A stretch of 64,000 nt of DNA from Ophiura sarsii (GCA_035610835.1 CM069447.1:57543048-57607047); one strand, 5' to 3'. Positions 9,085-20,007 are shown, counted from the first letter of the stretch. Notes: a model not told the origin generated them from the sequence alone. A program made the numbers and translations.

Positions 9085-10846
9085 TATATTGGCTGCGTAG
9101 CGAGCCAATATACTCTATTCCTTCCGTTTCTTTGTTTCTTTCTTCCAAACGCTCCTTAAAAATGCTTCTTCTCCTACAGTTTACATGCTACAATCCCCAA
9201 ACTCGGTCAGTAGGACCCCCTATCTGACCTCCATATAGGGTCTTCACAGTTTTGGGTCAAAGGTCACACGGAAGTCTGTAGGGGTCAAAACGTGATTTTC
9301 TTTAAAATGCTTCTACTCCTACAGTTTACATGATACATTTACCAGACTTGGTCAGTAGGACCCCCTACCTGACCTCCATATAGGGTCTTCACAGTTTTGG
9401 GTCAAAGGTCACACGGGGGTCTGTAGGGGTCAAAACGTGATTTTCTTTAAAATGCTTCTACTCCTACAGTTTACATGCTACATTCACCAGACTTGGTCAG
9501 TAGGACCCCCTACCTGATCTTCATATAGGGTCTTCACAGTTTTGGTTCAAAGGTCACACAGGGGTCACTAGGGACCAAACGTGATTTGCTTTAAAATGCT
9601 TCAACTCCTACAGTTTACAAGCTACATTCACCAGACATGGTCAGTAGAACCCCCCACCTAACCTTCATATAGGGTCTTCACAGTTTGTGGTCAAAGGTCA
9701 CACAGGGGTCAATACGGGTAAAAACGTGATTTTTACTTAAAACGCTGTTGAAATTTAGTGAAATGACCTAGTATCGTCAGAATTGGTCAACATATTCCTT
9801 TTGACCATACGCATATACAATAGTTCGGTTTTGAAAATCAAAAAATATTTGGGGTCACAAGGGGTCAAAATGTAAATTTTCACTCCATTCACTCAAAATG
9901 CTACTTGTCCGAGAGGAAATGACCTATGATTGTCAGAATTGGTCAAAAGATTCCTTGGAGCAATGTTCATATAGGCTGTTCAGCGATTAAAAGTGACATG
10001 TCACATTGGGTCACTAGAGGTCATTGACCTAAACAGGGATTAAATGTAAGACATGCTCCGATATTGACCGGTCATATCTCATTTTGTAGAAATTGATAAG
10101 ACAAGCAAAAAAGTCAATCATTTCTTTGGGGTCAAAGGTCAAAAAAGGTCACTAGGGGTCGAAATGTAAATTTTTACTACATTAGGACCCCTAGTGACCT
10201 TTTCTTGACCTTTGACCCCAACAAAAGGATTGACTTTTTTTCTTGTCTCATCAATGCCTACAAAATGAGCCATCACCGGTCAAAATCGGAGCAAGTCTTA
10301 CATTTTACCCTGTGTATCTTTATATTAATGATTGCCGCTGTGTCCATGTCGTGTTGATGTCCGTATAATGTCATATACGGCATTCTATCAACAAATTTGT
10401 AATAGAAGTTTGAATTAATGCCAAAAAATTAATATCACAAAGCGGAAATGGAGTTAGATTTCCATTCAAACATCTTCGGACTCAGTACTACAAAAGACAT
10501 AAGTAGTGACAGAATCAGCAAATCATATAAAGGATTAACAAATTATTTGAGAAAAAGGGGATACACATATAATCTTTTCTTATCATAAAATCGTGCCAAA
10601 CTATGGCACGCCCCAGAGGACAAAAACGTGTTGAGACTAATATATATTCGTGATCTATGAACACAATTATCTCTAGTTTCATCTTGTTTAAGTAAAACAA
10701 CAACAAAACAAGTTAATTATCATGACCAAGTAAAAAACAAGTTAATTATCATGACCAAGTCAAAGGTCATGAATGGGTTACTAGGGGCCAAAAATTAAAT
10801 GTTAAGCAGCCAATATCCGTGCTTCTTGAAGCACAATTAGCTCTAG
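9085..10846 (+). mobile_element. Helitron-like family 2 element
   Basis: The left end has TATATTGGCTGCG with an ATTGGCT/AGCCAAT hairpin. Near the right end GCAGCCAATAT is the reverse complement of the left motif, followed by the hairpin GTGCTTC-TT-GAAGCAC, AATTAGCT and CTAG|TT. It appears inserted in the TTTC tract of a family 1 element that starts at 9022. Its interior has the same GGTCA-rich repeats and the long inverted repeat at 10042-10305. Length 1,762 bp; counterparts lie at 27873-29633 and 49787-51548. Confidence 0.5.
10042..10305. repeat. 120-bp inverted repeat inside Helitron-like element
   Basis: The left arm 10042-10160 (AAATGTAAGACATGCTCCGA ... GGTCACTAGGGGTC) is matched in reverse complement by 10186-10305 (GACCCCTAGTGACC ... 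CTTACATTT) with a 25-bp AT-rich spacer. Transcribed RNA would fold into a long imperfect hairpin. Counterparts lie at 28829-29092 and 50744-51007. Confidence 0.8.
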
Positions 10847-10852
10847 TTCTTT

Positions 10853-12368
10853 ACCTTGATTTTTTCAAAAATCGAGGTACTCTATCTCTGCCGTTTCTTT
10901 CTTGTTTGTTTCTTTCTTCTTTCTGTCTGACCCATCTACAAAATGCTATTTTTCTACAGTTTACATGCTACAATCACCAAACTTGGTCAGTAGGACCCCC
11001 TACCTGACTTACATATAGGGTCTTCAAAGTTAGGGGTCAAAGGTCACACAAAGGTCACTAGTGGTCAAAACGTGATTTTCACTTAAAACGCATTTCCAAT
11101 TTAGTGAAATGACCTAGGATTGTCAAATTTGGTCCACATATTCCTTTTGACCGTACGCATATACAAAAGAACGGTTTTTAAAATTAAAAATCATTTGGGG
11201 TCACTAGGGGTCAAAATGTAAATGTTTACTCCTCGCACTGAAAATGCTATTTTTTCGGGAGGAAATGACCTATGATTGTCAGAATTAGTCAAAAGATTCC
11301 TTGTATCCATGTACATATAGGGTCTTCAGCGATTAAAAGTGACATATCAGATGGGGTCACTAGGGGTCATTGACCTAAACAGGGGTAAAATGTAAGACAT
11401 GCTCCGATTTTGACCGGTCATGTTTCATTTTGTAGGCATTGATAAGACAAGAAAAAAAGTCAAACATTTTTACGGGGTCAAAGGTCAACATAGGTCACTA
11501 GGGGTCAAAAGGTCAATTTTCATTCCTTGCACTCAAAATGCTATTTTTTCTACAGTGTACATGCTACAATCACCAGATTTGGTCAGTAGGACCCCCTACC
11601 AGACCTACATATAGGGTCTTCACAGTTTGGGGTCAAAGGTCACACAGGGGTCATAAGTGGTCAAAACGTGATTTTCACTTAAAACGCGTTTGCAATTTAG
11701 TGAAATGACCTAGGATCGTCAGAATTTGTCAACATATTCCTTTTGACAGTACGCATATATATTAGTTCGGTTTTTAAAATCAAAATATATTTGGGGTCAC
11801 TAGGGGTCAAAAGGTCAATTTTCACTCCTCACACTCAAAATGCTATTTTTTCGAGAGGAAATGACCCATGATTATCAGAATTGGTCAAAAGATTCCTTGG
11901 ATCCATGTACACATAGGGTCTTAAGCGATTAAAAGTGACATGTCATATGGGGTCACTAGGGGTCATTGACCTAAACAGGGGTAAAATGTAAGACATGCTC
12001 CGATTTTGACCGGTCTTGTTTCATTTTGTAGGCAATGATAAGACAAGAAAAAAGGTCAATCATTTTCATGGAGTCAAAGGTCAACATAGGTCACTAGGGG
12101 TCAACAGGTCAATTTTCACTCCTAACACTCAAAATGCTATTTTTTCGGGAGGAAATGACCCATGATTGTCAGAATTGGTCCAAAGATTTCTTGGATCCAT
12201 TAAAAGTGACATATTTGTCTCAGAGAGAATGAATGATGACCGTCAGAATTGGTCATGCACATTCGGTTCTTCAGCGTTTAAAAAGTGACATGTCATATGG
12301 GGTCACTAGAGGTCATTAATCCATACACAAATCAAGGTGTCCTGGTCTCTGACCAGATCTATGTCTAG
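10853..12368 (+). mobile_element. Helitron-like family 1 element, 1.5 kb
   Basis: Starts ACCTTGATTTTTTCAAAAAT right after the family 2 end. Ends ATCAAGGTGTC, hairpin CTGGTC-TCT-GACCAG, ATCTATGT, CTAG. The interior is GGTCA-rich repeats. Counterparts are 29640-31154 and 51555-53069. Confidence 0.5.
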
Positions 12369-12370
12369 TT

Positions 12371-12659
12371 ACCTTGATTTTTTCAAAAAATCGAGGTTCT
12401 GTATCTCTGCCGTTTCTTTCTTCTTCTTCTGCTTTTTCTTTCTTTCTTTCCTCAAACCCATCTAAAAAATGCTATTTTTTCTACAGTTTACATGCTACAA
12501 TCACCAGACTTGGTCAGTAGAACCCCCCACCTAACCTTCATATAGGGTGTTCACAGTTTGGGGTCAAAGGTCACACAGGGGTCACTAGGGGTCACACTAG
12601 AGGTCATTAATCCATACAAAAATCAAGGTGTCCTGGTCTCTGACCAGATCTATGTCTAG
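12371..12659 (+). mobile_element. Helitron-like family 1 short derivative, 289 bp
   Basis: Same start and same CTGGTC-TCT-GACCAG...CTAG end as the previous element but only 289 bp long, an internally deleted copy. It sits head-to-tail two bases after the previous CTAG. Counterparts are 31157-31445 and 53072-53360. Confidence 0.5.
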
Positions 12660-12661
12660 TT

Positions 12662-15600
12662 ACCTTGATTTTTTCAAAAAATCGAGGTTCTGTATCTCTG
12701 CCGTTTCTTTCTTCTTCTTCTTCTGCTTTTTACCTTGATTTTTTCAAAAAATCGAGGTTCTGTATCTCTGCCGTTTCTTTCTTCTTCTTCTGCTTTTTCT
12801 TTCTTTCTTTCTTTCCTCAAACCCATCTAAAAAATGCTATTTTTTCTACAGTTTACATGCTACAATCACCAGACTTGGTCAGTAGAACCCCCCACCTAAC
12901 CTTCATATAGGGTGTTCACAGTTTGGGGTCAAAGGTCACACAGGGGTCACTAGGGGTCAAAAGGTGATTTTCACTTAAAACGCATTTCCAATTTAGTGAA
13001 ATGACCTAGGATCGTCAAAATTGGTCCACATATTCCTTTTGACCGTACGCATGTACAAAAGAACGGTTTTTTAAATTAAAAATCATTTGGGGTCACTAGG
13101 GGTCAAAATGTCAATTTTCACTCCAGTCACTTAAAATGCTATTTATTCAAGAGAAAATGGCCCATGATTATCAGAATTGGTCAAAAGATTCCTTGGGTCC
13201 ATGCACATATAGGGTGTTCAGCGATTAAAAGTGACATGTCATACGGGGTCACTAGGGGTCATTGAACTTTACAAGGGTAAAAGTTAAGACATGCTCCGAT
13301 TTGGACGGGGTTTGTTGCATCTTGTTTAATTTGATGAGCCAAGAAAATAAGTCAATCATATTGACCAGGTCAAAGGTCAAGAAGGGGTCACTAGGGGTCA
13401 AAAGGTGATTTTCACTTAAAACGCATTTCCAATTTAGTGAAATGACCTAGGATCGTCAAAATTGGTCCACATATTCCTTTTGACCGTACGCATGTACAAA
13501 AGAACGGTTTTTTAAATTAAAAATCATTTGGGGTCACTAGGGGTCAAAATGTCAATTTTTACTCCAGTCACTTAAAATGCTATTTTTTCAAGAGGAAATG
13601 ACCCATGATTATCAGAATTGGTCAAAAGATTCCTTGGGTCCATGCATATATAGGGTGTTCAGCGATTAAAAGTGACATGTCATACCGGGTCACTAGGGTT
13701 CATTGAACTTTACAGGGGTAAAAGTTTAGACATGCTCCGATTTGGACCGGGTTTGTTGCATCTTGTTTGGATTGATGAGCCAAGAAAAAAGGTCAATCAT
13801 ATTGACCAGGTCAAAGGTCAAGAAGGGGTCACTAGGGGTCATTGAACATTACAGAGGTAAAAGTTAAGACATGCTCCGATTTGGACGGGGTTTGTTGCAT
13901 CTTGTTTGGTTGATGAGCAAAGAAAATAAATAAATCATATTGACCAGGTCAAAGGTCACGAAGGGTCAATAGGGGTCATTGAACTTTACAGGGGTAAAAG
14001 TAAAGACATGGTTCGATTTTGACCGGGTTTGTTGCATCTTGTTTGATTTGATGAGCTAAGAAAATAATTCAATTATATTGACCAGGTCAAAGGTCAAGAA
14101 GGGGTCAAAAGGGGTCATTGAACTTTAAAGGGGTAAAATTTAAGACATGATCCGATTTGGACCGGATTTGTTGCATCTTGTTTGGATTGATGAGCCAAGA
14201 AAATAAGTCAATCATTTTAATCAGGTCAAAGGTCAAGAAGGGGTCACTAGGGATCATTTTCTCAAAGAAAAATCAAGGTAGCCTGGTCTTTGACCGGAGC
14301 AAGATCTAGTTCTTTCTTTCTTTCCTCAAACCCATCTAAAAAATTCTATTTTTTCTACAGTTTACATGCTACAATCACCAGACTTGGTCAGTAGAACCCC
14401 CCACCTAACCTTCATATAGGGTGTTCACAGTTTGGGGTCAAAGGTCACACAGGGGTCACTAGGGGTCAAAATGTGATTTTCATTTAAAACGCATTTACAA
14501 TTTAGTGAAATGACCTAGGATCGTCAAAATTGGTCCACATATTCCTTTTGACCGTACGCAATTACAAAAGAACGGTTTTTAAAAATAAAAATCATCTGGG
14601 GTCACTAGGGGTCAAAATGTCAATTTTCACTCCAGTCACTTAAAATGCTATTTATTCAAGAGAAAATGGCCCATGATTATCAGAATTGGTCAAAAGATTC
14701 CTTGGGTCCATGCACATATAGGGTGTTCAGCGATTAAAAGTGACATGTCATACGGGGTCACTAGGGGTCATTGAACTTTACAAGGGTAAAAGTTAAGACA
14801 TGCTCCGATTTTGACGGGGTTTGGTGCATCTTGTTTAATTTGATGAGCCAAGAAAATAAGTCAACCATATTGACCAGGTCAAAGGTCAAAAAGGGGTCAC
14901 TAGGGGTCAAAAGGTGATTTTCACTTAAAACGCATTTCCAATTTAGTGAAATGACATAGGATCGTCAAAATTGGTCCACATATTCCTTTTTGACCGTACG
15001 CATGTACAAAAGAACGGTTTTTTAAATTAAAAATCATTTGGGGTCACTAGGGGTCAAAATGTCAATTTTCACTCCAGTCACTTAAAATGCTATTTATTCA
15101 AGAGAAAATGGCCCATGATTATCAGATTTAGTCAAAAGATTTCTTGGGTCCATGCACATATAGGGTGTTCAGCGATTAAAAGTGACATGTCATACGGGGT
15201 CACTAGGGGTCATTGAACTTTACAAGGGTAAAAGTTAAGACATGCTCCGATTTGGACGGGGTTTGTTGCATCTTGTTTAATTTGATGAGCCAAGAAAATA
15301 AGTCAATCATATTGACCAGGTCAAAGGTCAAGAAGGGGTAACTAGGGGTCAAAAGGTGATTTTCACTTAAAACGCATTTCCAATTTAGTGAAATGACCTA
15401 GGATCGTCAAAATTGGTCCACATATTCCTTTTGACCGTACGCATGTACAAAAGAAAGGTTTTTTAAATTAAAAATCATTTGGGGTCACTAGGGGTCAAAA
15501 TGTCAATTTTCACTCCAGTCACTTAAAATGCTATTTTTTCAAGAGGAAATGACCCATGATTATCAGAATTGGTCAAAAGATTCCTTGGGTCCATGCATAT

Positions 15601-16140
15601 ATAGGGTGTTCAGCGATTAAAAGTGACATGTCATACCGGGTCACTAGGGGTCATTGAACTTTACAGGGGTAAAAGTTTAGACATGCTCCGATTTAGACCG
15701 GGTTTGTTGCATCTTGTTTGGATTAATGAGCCAAGAAAATAAGTCAATCATATTAACCAGGTCAAAGGTCAAGAAGAGGTCACTAGGGGTCATTGAACAT
15801 TACAGAGGTAAAAGTTCAGACATGCTCCGATTTGGACGGGGTTTGTTGCATCTTGTTTGGATTGATGAGCAAAGAAAATAAATAAATCATATTGACCAGG
15901 TCAAAGGTCACGAAGGGTCAATAGGGGTCTTTGAACTTTACAGGGGTAAAAGTAAAGACATGGTTCGATTTTGACCGGGTTTGTTGCATCTTGTTTGATT
16001 TGATGAGCTAAGAAAATAATTCAATTATATCGACCAGGTCAAAGGTCAAGAAGGGGTCAAAAGGGGTCATTGAACTTTACAGGGGTAAAAGTTTAGACAT
16101 GCTCCGATTTGGACCGGGTTTGTTGCATCTTGTTTGGAAA
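12662..16140 (+). mobile_element. Helitron-like family 1 outer element, interrupted
   Basis: Begins ACCTTGATTTTTTC at 12662 and is split by another family 1 element (12732-14309). It resumes in TTCTTTCTTTCTTTCC. In unit 2 the matching outer element ends properly at CTAG 35044-35047; here that end is missing. The sequence instead runs through a GGTCA repeat into the closing reversed terminus, so units 1 and 3 seem to have lost about 2.1 kb by recombination between repeats. Confidence 0.45.
12732..14309 (+). mobile_element. Helitron-like family 1 nested element, 1.6 kb
   Basis: Starts ACCTTGATTTTTTC at 12732. Ends AAAAATCAAGGTAGC, hairpin CTGGTC-TTT-GACCGG, AGCAAGAT, CTAG. The hairpin differs from the 12368 copy (GACCGG versus GACCAG), marking a subfamily. 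It contains exact AGGTCAAAGGTCA motifs near 13370, 13808 and 14084. Counterparts are 31518-33095 and 53435-55012. Confidence 0.5.
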
Positions 16141-16289
16141 CTAGACATAGATCTGGTCAGAAAACATGAAATCGATACTGCATTATTTAATTAAATACAA
16201 AAAGGTTTCTTACACAACAAAAAAAGGAAAATGACCTTCAAAAATGAGTTAAATTCTTTAACCACCCTGTATATTTTCACCCTATACAG

Positions 16290-16400
16290 CTCTACCATGT
16301 GGCGGGTGTCTAAACGGCGGGTCGTGCGAAACCTTCTTTGATTTTATGATTTGCATTTGCCCGAATGGTTATGAGGGTGAGAGATGTGAGAATCAAGTAG
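16290..16400 (+). CDS. EGF-like exon 4, unit 1
   Basis: A 111-nt exon (37 codons), acceptor TTCACCCTATACAG, donor GTAAGT, phase 1-1. It reads ALPCGGCLNGGSCETFF...CICPNGYEGERCENQV. Six cysteines are present, but C1 and C2 are only two residues apart (C-GG-C), shorter than the usual spacing, so it lacks the O-glucose site. C-LNGG-S-C keeps the O-fucose consensus. Downstream at 16488-16510 is an uninterrupted run of 23 G in the intron. Identical in the other two units. Confidence 0.87.
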
Positions 16401-17017
16401 GTAAGTTGTGGGGTGTTTTTGTTTTAGCGTCATTCAACAAGTTCTACCTCGTCCCTCATAACTTTGCTAATTTGGATGTCCCGGGGTGGGGGGGGGGGGG
16501 GGGGGGGGGGTTACTTAGTGAATATGAGGTCACAGGAATGTGCCACCAAATAGGGTCCCATTTTCACCCCTCTGGTAAATAAATGACGTCTTTTCGAAGC
16601 CATTTTTGGTTAATGTATGGGTCTAAAATCCTTAAATTTGCTGTTTTTCACAAAAAAATTAGCAAAATCTGTCAAATATGTAGGAAAATTGTGGGTCTCT
16701 GGTAAATATATAGGTGCATTATCTACGGATGCCCTTTGAAGCTATTTTTAAATAGCAAATCGGAATTTGTGTTTGGTTTTTGACACATAGCTTTGTTAAT
16801 ATTCAGTCAATCTTCATGTGCAATATCTCAAATTAAAGAGAAGGCATTTCTTCACAATTTTGTAATTGGTATTTGAATAATGAACATTTGTTTGCCTTGT
16901 AAGTTACGTATTTTGAGTTTATGATAAGAGTTTAATGGGTTTGCCATCAGACAAGTTTAAAACTGTCAAGCTTTCATTATGATTAGCTCTGACTTCTCCA
17001 GGACCAAATTCTTTTAA
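16401..17017. other. intron after EGF4 with long G-run
   Basis: Non-coding. The G-run at 16488-16510 (23 G here, 18 in unit 2, 23 in unit 3) lies under 100 bp from the donor. The rest is AT-rich with no element I recognise. Confidence 0.6.
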
Positions 17018-17256
17018 CACTTTCCATGCGGCTGTAAGTTTTACCATATACAAAACATAATTTTCAGAAACCTTTCCCAACTTTCAAGGTCTATCTCAAG
17101 GATTACTGGACCAATACTAGGCATGTTTGTACTCATTTCAATGCGTTTCTCATGGTGATTCCAAAAATGGTAATGACATTTAAGAATTTTGACATTTTCG
17201 AAACATTTTGTGCAATTTGGGAATGTCGTCTGCAGCTGCCTGCCGCGTGGAAAATG
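17018..17256 (-). mobile_element. piggyBac-like MITE copy c, intact TTAA on both sides
   Basis: CACTTTCCATGCGGC at the left and GCCGCGTGGAAAATG at the right, with TTAA at 17014-17017 and 17257-17260. It is in reverse orientation to copies a and b, as GGCATGTTTGTACT and GAATGTCGTCTGCAG show. Best-preserved member of the family. Counterparts lie at 37901-38139 and 57721-57959. Confidence 0.78.
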
Positions 17257-17545
17257 TTAAGCAAGACATAGAGACTGCCACTTCTCTATATTTTATCATC
17301 ATTTGGGCTGCCCTTTTCCTACTTGCGACATTGGTGGCTCTCAAAAGCTTTAGAAAATAGGTTGATTTGAAATTAGTTGCTCCTTTCCTACGTGAGAAAG
17401 ATTGATGGCTCTGAAAAGAGCCATTCAGGTGGACTGCCTGCCCCTTGTCCACTGAACAGAGTTGGTGGCTATATAGCTATTAGCATTTTTATTGCCTTGT
17501 ATTAAAAAGTTACTTTTTAAGTATTGTTTATATACATTTTTACAG

Positions 17546-17668
17546 GAGAATGTCAGACCGGGGAATTTCAGTGTCCCTCGTCTGGTGCGTGCATCGCAGA
17601 GTCAGCCGTATGTGATGGCAACTTTGATTGTCTTGATCTTAGTGATGAAAACCCGACCAACTGTCCAT
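17546..17668 (+). CDS. LDL-receptor class A exon, unit 1
   Basis: A 123-nt exon (41 codons), acceptor CATTTTTACAG, donor GTAAGT, phase 1-1. It reads [10 protein letters not shown]...[16 protein letters not shown] and ends [12 protein letters not shown]. Six cysteines in LDLa order (C-x6-C-x5-C-x6-C-x5-C...C), the F-x-C before the second cysteine, and the calcium-binding acidic cluster C-D-G-x-x-D-C-x-D-x-S-D-E are complete. LDLa modules bind calcium and extracellular ligands. It follows EGF4 in frame (G|GA, glycine), and its final T joins EGF1 of the next unit as TTA (leucine), again in frame. Confidence 0.92.
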
Positions 17669-18246
17669 GTAAGTTTTGTTACTGGGTTGCATGATGGGTA
17701 TCACATGGATTTAATATAGATATCACATGTATATCACATGGGTATCACATGGATTTAATATAGATATCACATGGATATCACATGTGTCACATCCTCATGA
17801 TGAAGATCTGAACCCGGGGTGCTCAGTGGTCATTCATTACAAGGGGGGTATCATGCGCGTCCAAGGACTTTCAAAAAGTACCCTAAATACGTAATCGTGT
17901 TAATGTGAAAAAGCACCCCTAAACAAGTATGGCACGGTATTTTACATACCCTAAACAAGTAATATCCGTATTTCCAATACCCTAAACAAGTACTCAAAAT
18001 ATTTTGAAACCCTAAGCAAGTAATTTGTATAGATTAAACCTCTTTTCCGCGTATAACACATTTTTAACCATTTTTTCCTTCCCTATTAAGCTAAAAGTAT
18101 TATGAAACAAATGCGCGCTGATTTATCAGATCACTTGCGAACTTATACAATTTGTGAAATATATCTCTCCCATGTATCATGGCTATTTATAATCCTCATG
18201 GAGCAAATAAAGACCCTAAATACGAAAGCCAATGATGATGTAAAAA
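17669..18246. other. intron with ATATCACATG and CCCTAAACAAGTA repeats
   Basis: Positions 17697-17795 hold irregular copies of (A)TATCACATG(G) with TTTAATATAG between them. Positions 17880-18025 hold about five irregular copies of CCCTAAACAAGTA, probably an old dispersed element. No coding signal. Confidence 0.6.
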
Positions 18247-19564
18247 GGACACCCAGCTTATATCCAAATTCACAATGGACACCCAGCTTAAATCCACGTT
18301 CACAATGGACACCCAGCTTACATCCAAGTTCACAATGGACACCCAGCTTATATCCAAGTTCACAATGGACACCAGCTTATATCCAAGTTCACAATGGACA
18401 CCCAGCTTATATCCAAGTTCAAAATGGACACCCAGCTTATATCCAAGTTCACAATGGACACCCAGCTTATATCCAAGTTCACAATGGACACCCAGCTTAT
18501 ATCCAAGTTCACAATGGACACCCAGCTTAAATCCAAGTTCACAATGGACACCCAGCTTATATCCAAGTTCACAATGGACACCCAGCTTATATCCAAGTTC
18601 ACAATGGACACCCAGCTTATATCCAAGTTCACAATGGACACCCAGCTTATATCCAAGTTCACAATGGACACCCAGCTTATATCCAAGTTCAAAATGGACA
18701 CCCAGCTTATATCCAAGTTCACAATGGACACCCAGCTTATATCCAAGTTCACAATGGACACCCAGCTTATATCCAAGTTCACAATGGACACCCAGCTTAA
18801 ATCCAAGTTCACAATGGACACCCAGCTTATATCCAAGTTCACAATGGACACCCAGCTTATATCCAAGTTCACAATGGACACCCAGCTTATATCCAAGTTC
18901 ACAATGGACACCCAGCTTATATCCAAGTTCACAATGGACACCCAGCTTATATCCAAGTTCACAATGGACACCCAGCTTATATCCAAGTTCACAATGGACA
19001 CCCAGCTTATATCCAAGTTCACAATGGACACCCAGCTTATATCCCAGTTCACAATGGACACCCAGCTTATATCCAAGTTCACAATGGACACCCAGCTTAT
19101 ATCCAAGTTCACAATGGACACCCAGCTTATATCCAAGTTCACAATGGACACCCAGCTTATATCCAAGTTCACAATGGACACCCAGCTTATATCCAAGTTC
19201 ACAATGGACACCCAGCTTAAATCCAAGTTCACAATGGACACCCAGCTTATATCCAAGTTCATAATGGACACCCAGCTTATATCCAAGTTCACAATGGACA
19301 CCCAGCTTATATCCAAGTTCACAATAGACACCCAGCTTAAATCCAAATTCACAATGGACACCCAGCTTAAATCCAAGTTCACAATGGACACCCAGCTTAT
19401 ATCCAAGTTCATAATGGACACCCAGCTTATATCCAAGTTCACAATGGACACCCAGCTTAAATCCAAGTTCACAATGGACACCCAGCTTACATCCACGTTC
19501 ACATGGACACTCAGCTTACATTCAAGTTCACAATGGACACACAGCTCAACAAATCCAAGTTCAA
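18247..19564. repeat. 30-bp minisatellite, about 44 copies, unit 1
   Basis: Perfect to near-perfect 30-bp repeats built on ACAATGGACACCCAGCTTAT followed by ATCCAAGTTC. Main variants are TAAATCC for TATATCC, TTCAAAATGG for TTCACAATGG, one CCCAGTTC copy, and a single-base loss (GACACCAGC) near 18369. The unit has no stop codon in several frames and is a multiple of three, so long frames (MDTQLISKFT, WTPSLYPSSQ, antisense VSIVNLDISW) are open by construction. The single-base loss shifts the frame. No splice or start context supports translation. The variant order is shared with units 2 and 3. Confidence 0.92.
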
Positions 19565-20007
19565 CAAAGCATGTTTTTTTCCATTAATAATAAATATTGT
19601 CCTCACAATTGGTACTTCAGATTTGGCATTTTATTCATATAACATCCATTCTTTATTAAATGATAACATTTCATTAATCAATAATGAGTTAAATTTGATA
19701 CAATCTCATTGGAGAGGGTAAATGCACTGGGATAAACGGACAATTTTGTGTAGATAAACGGAGTGCGGTTAAATAATGACCAACCAATACGTGTTGAGCC
19801 ATGCTTAGCGAACGCATCGAACAACTCCCGTGAACGGACAGCCAGTGCGTTTACCCTCTCTGATATATGGTTTTCAATCCGTACGAATCTGGATACCATC
19901 CCTGAGTCACTATTTCCTTATTTTAACTCTGCCCGTAAGTTGGATGCCACAGAACCAATATGATTTGGTTAGTTCAGAGCACAGTCATGTAGGCTGGGTA
20001 AGTCATA
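19565..20007. other. spacer before next unit
   Basis: AT-rich spacer containing one small inverted-repeat element (19712-19860). It ends CATGTAGGCTGGGTAAGTCA, where a single-copy sequence runs into the first 110-bp repeat. That is a useful marker of the array's left border. No exon recognised. Confidence 0.6.
19712..19860. mobile_element. small inverted-repeat element (149 bp)
   Basis: GAGAGGGTAAATGCACTGG at 19712-19730 is matched in reverse complement by CCAGTGCGTTTACCCTCTC at 19842-19860 with one mismatch. The interior has two GATAAACGGA-type motifs. No clear target duplication, so a MITE is likely but not proven. Counterparts are 40291-40439 and 60414-60562. Confidence 0.6.

Larger units (their letters stand above)
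9022..16160 (+). mobile_element. nested Helitron/HINE-like GGTCA-rich block, unit 1
   Basis: About 7.1 kb of sequence built from diverged repeats with dense GGTCA motifs (GGGGTCACTAGGGGTCAAAA, GGGTCAAAGGTCACAC). Elements begin ACCTTGATTTTTTC and end AAAAATCAAGGT, then a hairpin, then CTAG|T. The 12-bp ends are inverted copies of each other. Short palindrome plus CTAG end, subterminal inverted repeats, tandem internal repeats and insertion into TTTC-rich tracts fit non-autonomous Helitrons (Helentron/HINE type). The block closes at 16141-16160 with the terminal motif in reverse orientation (CTAGACATAGATCTGGTCAG). No Rep/helicase gene is present. Confidence 0.5.
1..20007 (+). repeat. 20-kb segmental tandem unit 1 (type A)
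   Basis: The sequence at position 1 (TCTAGTGAATTATGCC) recurs at 20008, 40587 and 60710, with the same order of exons, MITEs, SINE and satellites after each start. This unit is 20,007 bp. From position 2097 rightwards it aligns with unit 3 at a nearly constant offset of 40,702-40,705, so the two have almost equal length. It differs from unit 2 by a longer 110-bp array and by lacking about 2.1 kb of GGTCA-rich sequence. The window starts inside the EGF-derived array, so the true left border of the unit is arbitrary. Confidence 0.95.

Noticed and set aside
12665..12910. 81-residue frame rich in Ser/Phe
   Set aside because: Translation of the TTTC/TTC tract at the start of Helitron-like elements; no domain.
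18247..19564. CRISPR-like array
   Set aside because: Direct 30-bp repeats with no unique spacers in animal DNA; a minisatellite explains it fully.
18275..19587. Very long open frames (330-400 residues and more, both strands) as protein genes
   Set aside because: They are produced by a 30-bp repeat lacking stops. Several frames on both strands are open at once, frames shift at single-base losses that differ between units, and no splice or start context supports them.
19678..19899. 73-residue antisense frame present in every unit
   Set aside because: It spans the small inverted-repeat element, has no recognised domain, and is conserved only because the units are recent copies.
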